From the NCBI GenBank assembly GCA_001805445.1, contig MHGF01000008.1:1-58812 (forward strand): a DNA stretch of 58,812 nucleotides, written 5' to 3'. A program made the position numbers and the translations under genes. Shown here one piece after another: positions 32,427-39,932 of this stretch. The stretch comes from Omnitrophica WOR_2 bacterium GWF2_43_52. Its GTDB lineage: Bacteria; Omnitrophota; Gorgyraeia; Gygaellales; UBA12090. Below the pieces are notes generated by a model. It was not told where the DNA came from. It did not search any database and worked only from the letters and a program-made list of their open reading frames with translations. Within the stretch, counting starts at the first letter, position 1. Each line of letters opens with the position of its first letter.

Positions 32427-32846
32427 ATGGACAAGAAAAAAATTTTATTAGTTGACGATGAGCCGGATTTTGTGGAGTTGATAAAAAAAAGGCTGGAATT
32501 AAATGGGTATGAGGTTGCTTCAGCCGTAAACGGCAAAGAGGCATTGGAAATGATAACGGGCAGACACGTGGGCCTGCCCCTACTTAAGAATGAGCGCTTT
32601 GATGCGGTTTTGCTTGATATCCTGATGCCTGAGATGGACGGGCTTAATGCGCTTAAGGCAATACGCAGGCACAATAAAAATTTGCCTGTGTTTATGCTCA
32701 CTGCCCATTCCGACGAGGAGCAGTTCCAGGAGGCAAACCGCCTGGGCGCGTCAGGATTCATTGTCAAGACCGCCGACTTGCAAAAGGAAATAGAGAATAT
32801 TACCAGTATCCTGCGTCTTTCAAGCAAATTTCATCCAGAGAAATAG
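32427..32846 (+). CDS. Single-domain response regulator with a REP-encoded loop
   Basis: 139 residues; ATG 32427 has AGGAG 9 nt upstream. Receiver features: KILLVDDEPDF (acidic pair), phospho-Asp64 in VLLDILMPEMDG, Thr in MLTAHS and Lys in FIVKTA. Between EALEMI and NERFDAV the REP 32557-32583 codes TGRHVGLPLL (residues 44-53), lengthening the alpha2-beta3 loop by about ten residues. There is no output domain. It lies between the two kinases and probably takes phosphate from one of them. Confidence 0.92.
   Translation: MDKKKILLVDDEPDFVELIKKRLELNGYEVASAVNGKEALEMITGRHVGLPLLKNERFDAVLLDILMPEMDGLNALKAIRRHNKNLPVFMLTAHSDEEQFQEANRLGASGFIVKTADLQKEIENITSILRLSSKFHPEK
32557..32583. repeat. REP element inside a response regulator
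   Basis: 27 bp, CGGGCAGACACGTGGGCCTGCCCCTAC half-REPIN with GATAA linker remnant before it. In frame. Confidence 0.88.
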
Positions 32847-32850
32847 GGCT

Positions 32851-34689
32851 ATGGCAGAAAATACCTCAGGACAAAAAACAGCTTCTCAAATGCTTTGCAC
32901 CGGAGAAGAACATCCCGTCTGGAAGACAGTCTACCATTCTCCTGTAAAACTTATTTTGATTGTAGGTATTTCACTATTCGTCTATGAGGCTCTGATAATG
33001 GCGGTTATCCGCTATCTTCCGCCGCTTCCTGAATGGGTTTTGATAGTTCTTGATCCGGCGCTTTTGCTTATTTTATTGTCTCCTACCTTGTTTTTCTTCT
33101 TTCTTAAACCCCTGCTTATGAATCTCTCAGTGTTAAGAAAAGAAGAAGAGGAAATCCATACGCTTAATGAAGCATGCGAACGCAAGGTTATTGAAAGGAC
33201 TGCGCAATTTGAGTTAGCGAATAAAAAATTGGAGGAAATAAATGCGCTGAATCAGGCAATTTTTCAAGCTATACCTTTTGGTATGGATATTGTGGATACG
33301 GATTACAATATCCTTTTCTTAAGCCCTAAGCTTGAAGCTGTTTTTGGCGAGGAGGCAATCGGGAAAAAATGCTGGGAGGTATACCGGGATAGTAAAGCCC
33401 CCTGCACCGAGTGCCCTTTAAACAAGGGCATTGAGCCCTGTGAATCCGTGACTATAGAGACTGAAGGATTTTTTGGAGGGAAGGTATTTCAGATTAGCCA
33501 CACGGCGATGATGTATCAGGGCAAGAAAGCGGTTTTAGAGATTTTTGAGGATATTACCGCGCGCAAACTGCTAGAGGTGGAGCAGATTAAATTGTCCGCG
33601 GTAATACGGCAGGCCGCGGATTTGGTAATGATTACTGATACCAACGGCATTATCGAGTATGTAAATAACGCCTTTGAGGAATTGACAGGATATAAAAGAG
33701 ATGAGATAATCGGAAAAACTCCGGATGTCCTCTCTTCCGGCGTTCAGAGGAAAGAATTTTATAATAATTTATGGATAACAATTAAAAGGGGCGAAGTTTT
33801 CCGGGGGATTCTTGTAAACAGGAAGAAGAACGGAGAGTTTTACTATTCTGAAAAGACCATAACTCCGATCAAAGGCCCTCAAGGAAATATTATTAGTTTT
33901 GTTTCCACAGATAAAGACATCACCGAGCGCAAGCGTTACGAAGAAGAGCTGATAGCGGCAAACCGGGAGCTGGTGAAGCTTGAGAGGCTGAAGAGTGAAT
34001 TTATCACCACAGTGTCTCATGAGCTGAGGACGCCCATAGGGATAATGCGCGAAGGGGTAAGCCAGGTGTTGGAGGGGCTGCATGGGGAGATAAGCGAGGG
34101 GCAGAGGCAGTATTTGGGGAAGTCTTTGAGCCATATGGAGCGCTTGACTAAGATAGTCAACAGTATCTTAGAGATAGCTAACCTTGAGGCGGGAAAGATT
34201 GGCCCGCGGATGGAAGAGGTTGATATCGCGGTAATAGCGCGGGAAATGATACGCATGTTTGAACCTTCAGCCCAGAATAAAAACGTAGAGATACGGGCAC
34301 ATTTTTCGAGTAGGGGCGAACCCCTGTGTTCGCCCGAAAAGATAGTACTGCGGGGAGACAGGAATAAGCTTGGGCAGGTGTTTACCAGTGTGATAGATAA
34401 CGCGGTAAAATTCACCGAAAAAGGGCATATTGAGGTGCAGATTCAGGAAACAGCGGATACCGTGGAATGTGTGGTGAGCGATACCGGCCGAGGGATGACG
34501 AAAGAGGCTTCGGCGAATGTGTTTGATAAATTCCAGCAGTTTGGCAGGGAATACGGGCCAGGGCAAAAAGGGGTAGGCTTAGGCTTAGCGATAACCAAGG
34601 GTATTATAGAGTTGCACAAAGGCAAGATTTGGATTGAGAGCGAGCTGGGAAAAGGGACACGGGTGAGTTTTAGCCTGCCGAAGGGATAA
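32851..34689 (+). CDS. PAS-domain sensor histidine kinase (copy 2)
   Basis: 612 residues. Two membrane segments (about 33-52 and 62-88), coiled linker, PAS with CWEVYRDSKAPCTECPL (about residues 165-200), a second PAS (ADLVMITDTNGIIEYVNNAFEELTGY), HisKA with VSHELRTPIGIMREG, and a HATPase with DNAVKFTEKG, DTGRGM, GVGLGLAI. The REP at 34310-34336 codes SSRGEPLCSPE as in copy 1. The kinase half is nearly identical to copy 1 while the sensor half differs, so the two arose by duplication with a swapped sensor or by gene conversion. Confidence 0.93.
   Translation: MAENTSGQKTASQMLCTGEEHPVWKTVYHSPVKLILIVGISLFVYEALIMAVIRYLPPLPEWVLIVLDPALLLILLSPTLFFFFLKPLLMNLSVLRKEEEEIHTLNEACERKVIERTAQFELANKKLEEINALNQAIFQAIPFGMDIVDTDYNILFLSPKLEAVFGEEAIGKKCWEVYRDSKAPCTECPLNKGIEPCESVTIETEGFFGGKVFQISHTAMMYQGKKAVLEIFEDITARKLLEVEQIKLSAVIRQAADLVMITDTNGIIEYVNNAFEELTGYKRDEIIGKTPDVLSSGVQRKEFYNNLWITIKRGEVFRGILVNRKKNGEFYYSEKTITPIKGPQGNIISFVSTDKDITERKRYEEELIAANRELVKLERLKSEFITTVSHELRTPIGIMREGVSQVLEGLHGEISEGQRQYLGKSLSHMERLTKIVNSILEIANLEAGKIGPRMEEVDIAVIAREMIRMFEPSAQNKNVEIRAHFSSRGEPLCSPEKIVLRGDRNKLGQVFTSVIDNAVKFTEKGHIEVQIQETADTVECVVSDTGRGMTKEASANVFDKFQQFGREYGPGQKGVGLGLAITKGIIELHKGKIWIESELGKGTRVSFSLPKG
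34310..34336. repeat. REP element inside histidine kinase 2
   Basis: Same 27-bp REP and same site as 31257-31283, so the insertion is older than the kinase duplication or was copied by conversion. Confidence 0.9.
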
Positions 34690-34691
34690 AA

Positions 34692-34735
34692 AAACGGATG
34701 CAGACGGATGATGGCGGATGTCGCGGATAAATAAC
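34692..34735. repeat. ACGGATG word stretch
   Basis: AACGGATG-CAGACGGATG-ATGGCGGATG-TCGCGGAT: four related words right after the kinase stop, before the leader of the next regulator. Confidence 0.6.
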
Positions 34736-34809
34736 AGGTGAAATAATCGAAAATGAGTGATAAAATAAATAACAGCAATGAAGTAATAGAAATAAGGAGG
34801 ATTTTTAGG

Positions 34810-35187
34810 ATGAGCAGGAAAAGGATTTTGTGTGTTGAAGATGAGGCGGATATGCTGGAGATGGTGCGCTTCCGCCTTGAGCAGGAGGGATATGAAGTTA
34901 TCTCCGCGGCAAATGGTAAAGAAGGCTTGGATAAAGCGTATAAGGACAAGCCTGATTTGATATTGCTTGATCTGATGCTTCCGGAGAAAAGCGGCTATGA
35001 GGTGTGCCGTATCCTGAAATCTGATACGCAATTTAAAGTAATTCCTATTGTTATCTTTACTGCCAGGGCTTCCGTAAGCGAGGAACAGCTTGGATATGAG
35101 TGCGGCGCTGATGACTATATTACCAAGCCGTTTATGCCGGATGATTTCATCAATAGAATCAAAAAGCTGCTGAAAGAAGAATTGTAG
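34810..35187 (+). CDS. Single-domain response regulator
   Basis: 125 residues from ATG 34810, chosen over 34753 because AAGGAGG stands 7 nt upstream. RILCVEDEADM, phospho-Asp in LILLDLMLPEKSGYEV, Thr in IFTARAS and Lys in YITKPFMPDD give a full receiver. No output domain. Its TAG stop is part of a truncated REP (GTAGGGG), so the original C-terminus may have differed by a few residues. It lies upstream of another receiver and the secretion ATPase gene, suggesting control of that machine. Confidence 0.92.
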   Translation: MSRKRILCVEDEADMLEMVRFRLEQEGYEVISAANGKEGLDKAYKDKPDLILLDLMLPEKSGYEVCRILKSDTQFKVIPIVIFTARASVSEEQLGYECGADDYITKPFMPDDFINRIKKLLKEEL

Positions 35188-35197
35188 GGGCGAACCC
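35183..35197. repeat. Truncated REP giving a stop codon
   Basis: 15 bp GTAGGGGCGAACCCA, the left part of the REP. TAG at 35184-35187 region ends the upstream gene. Confidence 0.75.
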
Positions 35198-35213
35198 ATT
35201 GGAGAGCCAGGTA

Positions 35214-35585
35214 ATGGCAAAGAAACGCATATTGGTGGTAGATGATGAGGTGGATTTAGCCGAGATGATACGCTTTCGCCTGCAGGCAAACGGATATGAA
35301 ATCCTGCTTGCCCATGACGGACAGCAGGCATTGGAGGTGGCGCGAAAAGAAAGGCCGGATTTGATTATCCTTGATTTAATGCTTCCCAAGATGGACGGAT
35401 ACAAAGTCTGCGGCCTGTTGAAAATTGATTCGCGCTACGCGGATATTCCCATTATTATTTTTACTGCCAAGGCTCAAGGAGAAGATATAAAGCTTGGCGA
35501 AGAAGTCGGGGCGAATGCCTATCTGTTAAAGCCGTTTGAGCCAAAAGTGTTATTGGATAAAATAAAAGAGCTTATTAAAGAATGA
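35214..35585 (+). CDS. Single-domain response regulator
   Basis: 123 residues from ATG 35214 (MAKKRILVVDDEVDL); a start at 35199 would add five residues. Acidic pair DDE, phospho-Asp in LIILDLMLPKMDGYKV, Thr in IFTAKAQ and Lys in YLLKPFEP are present. It ends in a 4-bp ATGA overlap with the secretion ATPase gene, so the two are translationally coupled. This argues that the receiver regulates or docks on the pilus/secretion motor, as small receivers do in other pilus systems. That link is inferred. Confidence 0.92.
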   Translation: MAKKRILVVDDEVDLAEMIRFRLQANGYEILLAHDGQQALEVARKERPDLIILDLMLPKMDGYKVCGLLKIDSRYADIPIIIFTAKAQGEDIKLGEEVGANAYLLKPFEPKVLLDKIKELIKE

Positions 35586-37288
35586 AAGCGCAAAAGCAAA
35601 AAAAATCCTTAGCCGAAACACTGGTTGAAATCGGCCTTTTAAGCAATGAGCAGGTAAAGGAGGCTCAAAACCAGGAGCGTGAAAGCGGCCAGCCGTTTCG
35701 CAGAATCATTGTTCAAAAGGGCTATGTCAGCGAAGAAGATTTAATCTCTTTTATGGCCGCCCATATGGGCCTGCCGCGGATTGAGCTCAGGAATTATATT
35801 ATTGACGCCAAGGTTATTGGCCTTATCACTGAGGAACTGGCGCGTAAACATCACATCATCCCGATTTTAAAAATCGGTAATAGCCTTACCTGCGCGATGT
35901 TTGACCCTCTCAACATCTTTGCCATAGATGAATTACGCAACAGGACAGGCTTTGATATTGAGCCCGCGGTAGCCACAGAGCAGGAAATCAAGGAAGCGCT
36001 CAATCAATATTACAGCGTTAAAGGAAGCATTGATGAAATAGTCAAAACTATTGATAAGGAGCGTGTTGGGCTTAAGAAGGGTGAGGAATTTGACCTTAAG
36101 AAACTGCAGGAGGTCTCGGGAGAACCCCCTGTAGTAAGGCTGGTGAATTTGACGATTATGCAGGCAGTTAAAGAAGGCGCAAGCGATATCCATATTGAAC
36201 CTGAAGAGGATACTGTAAGGATTAGATACCGTATTGACGGTATTTTGTATGACCGTTCGCCGATTCCCAAGTACCTTCAGTCAGCGATTATCTCTCGTAT
36301 TAAAATACTTTCCGAGCTTAACATTGCCGAGCATAGGGCATCTCAAGATGGCCGTTTTCAGATTAAAATAGAGAGCCGCCAGATAGATATACGCGTCTCG
36401 GTGGTAGCGACTATTTTTGGGGAGAATGTGGTGTTACGGCTTTTGGATAGAAGCAGTTCAATCTTAAGTTTAAGCCAGTTGGGTTTTTCTAAAGAGATTT
36501 TAGGCAAATATGAGAAGCTCATCCTGCGGCCCTTTGGCATAATCTTGGTAACCGGCCCTACGGGCTCAGGAAAGACCACGACGTTGTACGCGTCCCTCAA
36601 CCTTATCAACTCAAGCCAGAAGAATATTATTACTATTGAGGACCCTGTTGAATATCATCTTGACGGGATACGCCAAATACAGGTAGAGCCTAAGGCAGGC
36701 ACCACCTTTGCCACAGGCCTGCGTTCTATCCTTCGGCAGGACCCTGATGTGATTATGGTAGGAGAGATACGCGATAGGGAAACCGCGGAGATTGCCATTC
36801 AGGCTTCTTTAACCGGCCATCTGGTATTTTCAACCCTGCATACCAACGATGCCTCAAGCGCCGTAAGCAGGCTGATTGATATGGGGGTTGAGCCTTTTTT
36901 GGTATCCTCGGCGCTTATCGGAGTATTAGCCCAAAGATTGGTGAGGGCGATTTGCAAAGAGTGCAAAGAAGAATATATCCCTTCCGAAGAATTGATGAAT
37001 GATATAGGATACAAAGATAATGGCCAAGGCGCGGGAATTAAATTTTTTAAGGGAAAAGGCTGCCCTAAGTGCTCGCAGTCAGGCTACCGGGGGAGAATCG
37101 GCATTTTTGAATTGATGCCGGTGGATGACGCTCTCAGGAGCCATATTACGGCTAAGGCTCCACGAGAAGAAATAAAAAAGCAGGCAGAGGCCATGGGTAT
37201 CGTCAGTTTAAAGGCCGACGGCCTGCGCAAGGCCAAAGATGGAATTACAACGGTAGAAGAGGTGCTACGGCTAACGCAGGAGGAGTAA
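35582..37288 (+). CDS. gspE: Type II secretion / type IV pilus assembly ATPase GspE/PilB
   Basis: 568 residues. An N-terminal MshEN-like domain (LAETLVEIGLLSNEQVKEA, about 1-150) can bind c-di-GMP in some relatives. The motor has VTGPTGSGKTTTLYASL (Walker A), IITIEDPVEYHLDGIRQIQV (Asp box), ILRQDPDVIMVGEIRDRETAEIAIQASLTGHLVFSTLHTNDA (Walker B and His box), and a tetracysteine zinc knuckle (CKECKEE...CPKCSQSGYRGR). It powers pilin polymerisation at the inner membrane. Start overlaps the preceding receiver. The downstream gspF is separated by a foreign four-helix-bundle gene. Confidence 0.96.
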   Translation: MKAQKQKKSLAETLVEIGLLSNEQVKEAQNQERESGQPFRRIIVQKGYVSEEDLISFMAAHMGLPRIELRNYIIDAKVIGLITEELARKHHIIPILKIGNSLTCAMFDPLNIFAIDELRNRTGFDIEPAVATEQEIKEALNQYYSVKGSIDEIVKTIDKERVGLKKGEEFDLKKLQEVSGEPPVVRLVNLTIMQAVKEGASDIHIEPEEDTVRIRYRIDGILYDRSPIPKYLQSAIISRIKILSELNIAEHRASQDGRFQIKIESRQIDIRVSVVATIFGENVVLRLLDRSSSILSLSQLGFSKEILGKYEKLILRPFGIILVTGPTGSGKTTTLYASLNLINSSQKNIITIEDPVEYHLDGIRQIQVEPKAGTTFATGLRSILRQDPDVIMVGEIRDRETAEIAIQASLTGHLVFSTLHTNDASSAVSRLIDMGVEPFLVSSALIGVLAQRLVRAICKECKEEYIPSEELMNDIGYKDNGQGAGIKFFKGKGCPKCSQSGYRGRIGIFELMPVDDALRSHITAKAPREEIKKQAEAMGIVSLKADGLRKAKDGITTVEEVLRLTQEE

Positions 37289-37297
37289 AGGAGTAGA

Positions 37298-37324
37298 GAG
37301 TAGTAAGTAGAAAGTAGATAGTAG
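37298..37324. repeat. Left inverted word repeat of the four-helix-bundle element
   Basis: 27 bp starting GAGTAGTAAGTAGA and ending 2 nt before the ATG. It matches 24 of 27 bases of the complement of 37711-37737. Further words precede it from 37285. Confidence 0.85.
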
Positions 37325-37326
37325 GG

Positions 37327-37698
37327 ATGGAAGAGAAAAAGAAGATACAAAGGGTGGAAGATTTTATAGTGTATCAAAAGGCAATGAAGCTTTTTGATGA
37401 TTTTATAAACGAAGATATAGGCATCTTAAAGGAACACTTCGGAGCCAGAGAATTAGCAAGGCAGCAAATAAGGAGCTTAGATTCCATATGTGCAAATATG
37501 GAAGAAGGGTATGGGAGAAAAGCAGGAAAAGAATTAAAGCAATTCTTTAGAATCTCACGAGGTTCTGCTAATGAAAGCAAGGGAAGATATGTTAGGTGCA
37601 GGAAATTTTTAACCCAAGAAGTAGTTGATAAAAGAGTGGCGCAGCTAAATGAGATTCATGCTATGCTGCATTCTTTAATTGGTAAACTTTCTGATTAG
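37327..37698 (+). CDS. Four helix bundle protein (23S rRNA intervening-sequence protein type)
   Basis: 123 residues: VEDFIVYQKAMKLFDDFINE, ARELARQQIRSLDSICANMEEGYGRKAGKELKQFFRISRGSANESKGRYVRCRKF and KRVAQLNEIHAMLHSLIGKLSD form four helices. The family (S23/IVP) was first found in insertions in 23S rRNA and occurs widely as orphan genes of unknown function; it often has conserved Ser-Gly-Ser and Glu residues as seen here. It interrupts the gspE-gspF operon in the same direction and has inverted word repeats hugging both ends, so it looks like cargo of an inserted element. Confidence 0.88.
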   Translation: MEEKKKIQRVEDFIVYQKAMKLFDDFINEDIGILKEHFGARELARQQIRSLDSICANMEEGYGRKAGKELKQFFRISRGSANESKGRYVRCRKFLTQEVVDKRVAQLNEIHAMLHSLIGKLSD

Positions 37699-37710
37699 TC
37701 AGCGTACTTA

Positions 37711-37737
37711 CTACTCACTACTATCTACTTACTACTC
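37711..37737. repeat. Right inverted word repeat of the four-helix-bundle element
   Basis: 27 bp beginning CTACTCACTACTATC and ending TTACTACTC, the complement (24/27) of 37298-37324. Confidence 0.85.
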
Positions 37738-37751
37738 TTAAAATATGTTAA

Positions 37752-37796
37752 CGTAAAACGGTAAACGGTTGGCGGTAAACGGTACACGAAACGGAG
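37752..37796. repeat. ACGGTAAACGG word array before gspF
   Basis: GTAAAACGGTAAACGGTTGGCGGTAAACGG-type words repeated three to four times. The last copy runs into ACGGAGG, which serves as the gspF ribosome site. Confidence 0.75.
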
Positions 37797-37802
37797 GTTT
37801 GT

Positions 37803-39017
37803 TTGCCTACGTATACTTACAGGGCAAGAGATGATCGGGGGCAGTTAGTAAGAGGCACCATGGATGCCTTATCAGGCGATGAGGTAACTGCCAAGCTGCG
37901 TGTCATGGGCTATATGGCAACCCATATCGCTTTGGCAAGCAGGGGAATAAAGGTTGGTGATTTTGCCGAGAGGATTCGGCCAATAAAACAGCAGGATCTC
38001 ATTGTTTTTTATTTCCAGCTGTCCAATCTGATAGGCGCGGGCATTCCTATTTTGACCGCCTTAAAGACTATTGAAACGCAGGTAGAGCACAGGAAATTAA
38101 AAAAGGTTATCGGTGATACGCGCAGAAGTATTGAGGCGGGGAGTTTGTTTTCGGCGAGCCTTGATCGTTACGCGGGGATTTTCGGGAAATTATTTATCAG
38201 TATGGTAAAGGCAGGCGAGGAATCCGGCAGGCTGGACAAGGTACTGCGCAGTTATGCCGCTTATGCCGAGGGCCAGCAGGAATTAAGGGAAAAGGTTAAA
38301 GGGGCATTGTTTTATCCGGCAATCCTGTTTATCGCTTCTATTATAGTTATTCTGTTTATTGTGACGTTTCTTATCCCGCAGTTTGTTGATTTGTTTTCAA
38401 AAGCAGGGCTCAGGCTGCCTTTTATCACTCAAATGCTCTATACCGCGGGCTTAATGCTCAAGAACTATTGGTATTTTTTTATGCTGTTTCTTGCGGCTTT
38501 GATTTTTAGCGCGAAGCAATACGCCAGGACAAAAACAGGAAGGCTTTATTGTGACCGGCTTTTGCTAAAGATTCCAGTTGTAGGTGTTCTTATGCGTAAA
38601 GTCTATGTGTCAAGGTTCTCCCGCACCTTAGCGACGCTGCAGATAAGCGGAGTATCTATTTTACAGTCATTAGATATCACAAAGGAGGTTATTGGTAACA
38701 AGGTAATGTCTGAAGTAGTTTTTAAGGCAAGGCAGGCAGTTGAGCAGGGGCAGAAAATATCCGATCCCTTGAAGGTAAGCAAGGAATTTCCCCTTGACGC
38801 TGTAGAGATGATCGCTGTAGGCGAAGAAACGGGGAATTTAGAGGAGATGCTTAACAAAATTGCCGATTTTTACGATATGTCTATAGGGTTTGCGGTCAAG
38901 AAACTCACGGTTATTATTGAGCCTGTATTTTTGGTAATAATGGGCAGTATTATTGCTTTTATTATGGCTTCAATGCTTATTCCGGTTTTTGATATGGTGA
39001 AATTGTTGCGGCATTAA
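37803..39017 (+). CDS. gspF: Type II secretion / type IV pilus inner-membrane platform protein GspF/PilC
   Basis: 404 residues with a TTG start; the family start MPTYTYRARD and the ribosome site GGAGG 5-6 nt upstream decide it. Two T2SSF domains: IVFYFQLSNLIGAGIPILTALKTIE (about 60-185) and VYVSRFSRTLATLQISGVSILQSLDITKE (about 265-390), each followed by the long membrane helices. It anchors the ATPase GspE and couples rotation to pilin insertion. The 515-bp gap from gspE is filled by the four-helix-bundle element. Confidence 0.95.
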   Translation: MPTYTYRARDDRGQLVRGTMDALSGDEVTAKLRVMGYMATHIALASRGIKVGDFAERIRPIKQQDLIVFYFQLSNLIGAGIPILTALKTIETQVEHRKLKKVIGDTRRSIEAGSLFSASLDRYAGIFGKLFISMVKAGEESGRLDKVLRSYAAYAEGQQELREKVKGALFYPAILFIASIIVILFIVTFLIPQFVDLFSKAGLRLPFITQMLYTAGLMLKNYWYFFMLFLAALIFSAKQYARTKTGRLYCDRLLLKIPVVGVLMRKVYVSRFSRTLATLQISGVSILQSLDITKEVIGNKVMSEVVFKARQAVEQGQKISDPLKVSKEFPLDAVEMIAVGEETGNLEEMLNKIADFYDMSIGFAVKKLTVIIEPVFLVIMGSIIAFIMASMLIPVFDMVKLLRH

Positions 39018-39085
39018 ATAACAGCTGTCAGCTTTCGGCTTTCAGCTATCTGCTTTTAGCTGAGCGCTGATAGCTGAAGGCTTTT
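39018..39085. repeat. Inverted CAGCTTTCAGCT word repeat
   Basis: CAGCTGTCAGCTTTCGGCTTTCAGCTATC words followed by GATAGCTGAAGGCTTTT; the last 13 bp pair with the earlier words. It lies between gspF and the pseudopilin gene. Confidence 0.75.
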
Positions 39086-39102
39086 AAAAAGGAGGTTGTA
39101 GA

Positions 39103-39531
39103 ATGAAAAAAGGGTTTACTTTAATAGAACTTTTGATTGTAATCGCGGTGATTTCAATATTGATTGGTATTGCCTTGCCGCGCTTTAAGGGTATGCAGGA
39201 TGAAGGAAATATTGCCAAGGCAAAGGGCGAGTTAAGGACGCTTAAGACCGCGGTAGAGAGTTATTATATTCATAATAATAGCACGTATCCTACCGCCTTA
39301 AGCAGTTTGACCTCAGCGTCACCGAATATTGTAAGCGCGATTCCCAACGACCCCTTTTCCAATGCGACGTATGGATACGTCAGGGGAGGCACAAATAACA
39401 AGTTTTACGTGATTTACTCTGTGGGCGCCGCGGCAACCGGAAGCGCGACGATTACCAATGATACGGTTGTTGAGACAAGCGGCACAAGCTGTATCTACGC
39501 GGCAAATACTGGTGAGGATACTCAACCTTAA
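39103..39531 (+). CDS. gspG: Type II secretion major pseudopilin, GspG-like
   Basis: 142 residues. Leader MKKG and the class III signal GFTLIELLIVIAVISILIGIALPRF, with prepilin cleavage after Gly4 and Glu5 of the mature protein in FTLIE. The following KAKGELRTLKTAVESYYIHNNSTYPTAL helix and the Pro-rich turn match GspG/PilE folds. The tail is Thr/Ser-rich with two Cys that might bond. AAGGAGG lies just before the ATG. It is the first of four pseudopilin genes here. Confidence 0.92.
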   Translation: MKKGFTLIELLIVIAVISILIGIALPRFKGMQDEGNIAKAKGELRTLKTAVESYYIHNNSTYPTALSSLTSASPNIVSAIPNDPFSNATYGYVRGGTNNKFYVIYSVGAAATGSATITNDTVVETSGTSCIYAANTGEDTQP

Positions 39532-39532
39532 G

Positions 39533-39568
39533 AGAGTAGTAAGTAGAAAGTAGTAAGTAGAGAGTAGG
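39533..39568. repeat. AGTAGTAAGTAGAAAGTAG word array
   Basis: Solo array between two pseudopilin genes, sharing GAGTAGTAAGTAGAAAGTAG with 37298-37324 exactly. It ends 5 nt before the next ATG. Confidence 0.85.
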
Positions 39569-39572
39569 GCGA

Positions 39573-39926
39573 ATGGGAAGAAGAGGGGTTAGCTTACTTG
39601 AGGTGTTGATAGCGTTGATTATCCTCACCGTGGGCACGTTTGCTATAAGCCAGGCGTTTAGCTCCGGGCTTTTGGCGTCTGCGGATGTTGAAAACGTGGA
39701 TTTGGCATTAAACATCGCTCAGGCGAAAATGGAGCAGATAAAGAATACAAGCTTCGCGAGTTTGGTAGATATCTCTCCTACCGCGGACGCGAATTTTCCG
39801 GATTTTACTGTGGCACTCAATGTCGCGGAAAGCCAGAATCCGATGCGCTTAGATGTAACGGTTGCCTGGAACGTGAAGGGTGGACAAGCAAATGTTACGC
39901 TTACGAGCCTGGTTACTAATTATTAA
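39573..39926 (+). CDS. Minor pseudopilin, GspI/PilV-like
   Basis: 117 residues. The leader MGRR is followed by GVSLLEVLIALIILTVGTFAISQAFSSGLLAS, a class III signal with Glu at position 5 of the mature chain. ALNIAQAKMEQIKNTSFASL is the typical GspI/PilV helix. The C-terminus is a short beta region (DVTVAWNVKGGQANVTLTSLV). Minor pseudopilins of this kind form the tip complex that starts fibre assembly. A word array sits where a ribosome site is expected, with only GTAGGGCGA before the ATG. Confidence 0.88.
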   Translation: MGRRGVSLLEVLIALIILTVGTFAISQAFSSGLLASADVENVDLALNIAQAKMEQIKNTSFASLVDISPTADANFPDFTVALNVAESQNPMRLDVTVAWNVKGGQANVTLTSLVTNY

Positions 39927-39932
39927 CGGCTG

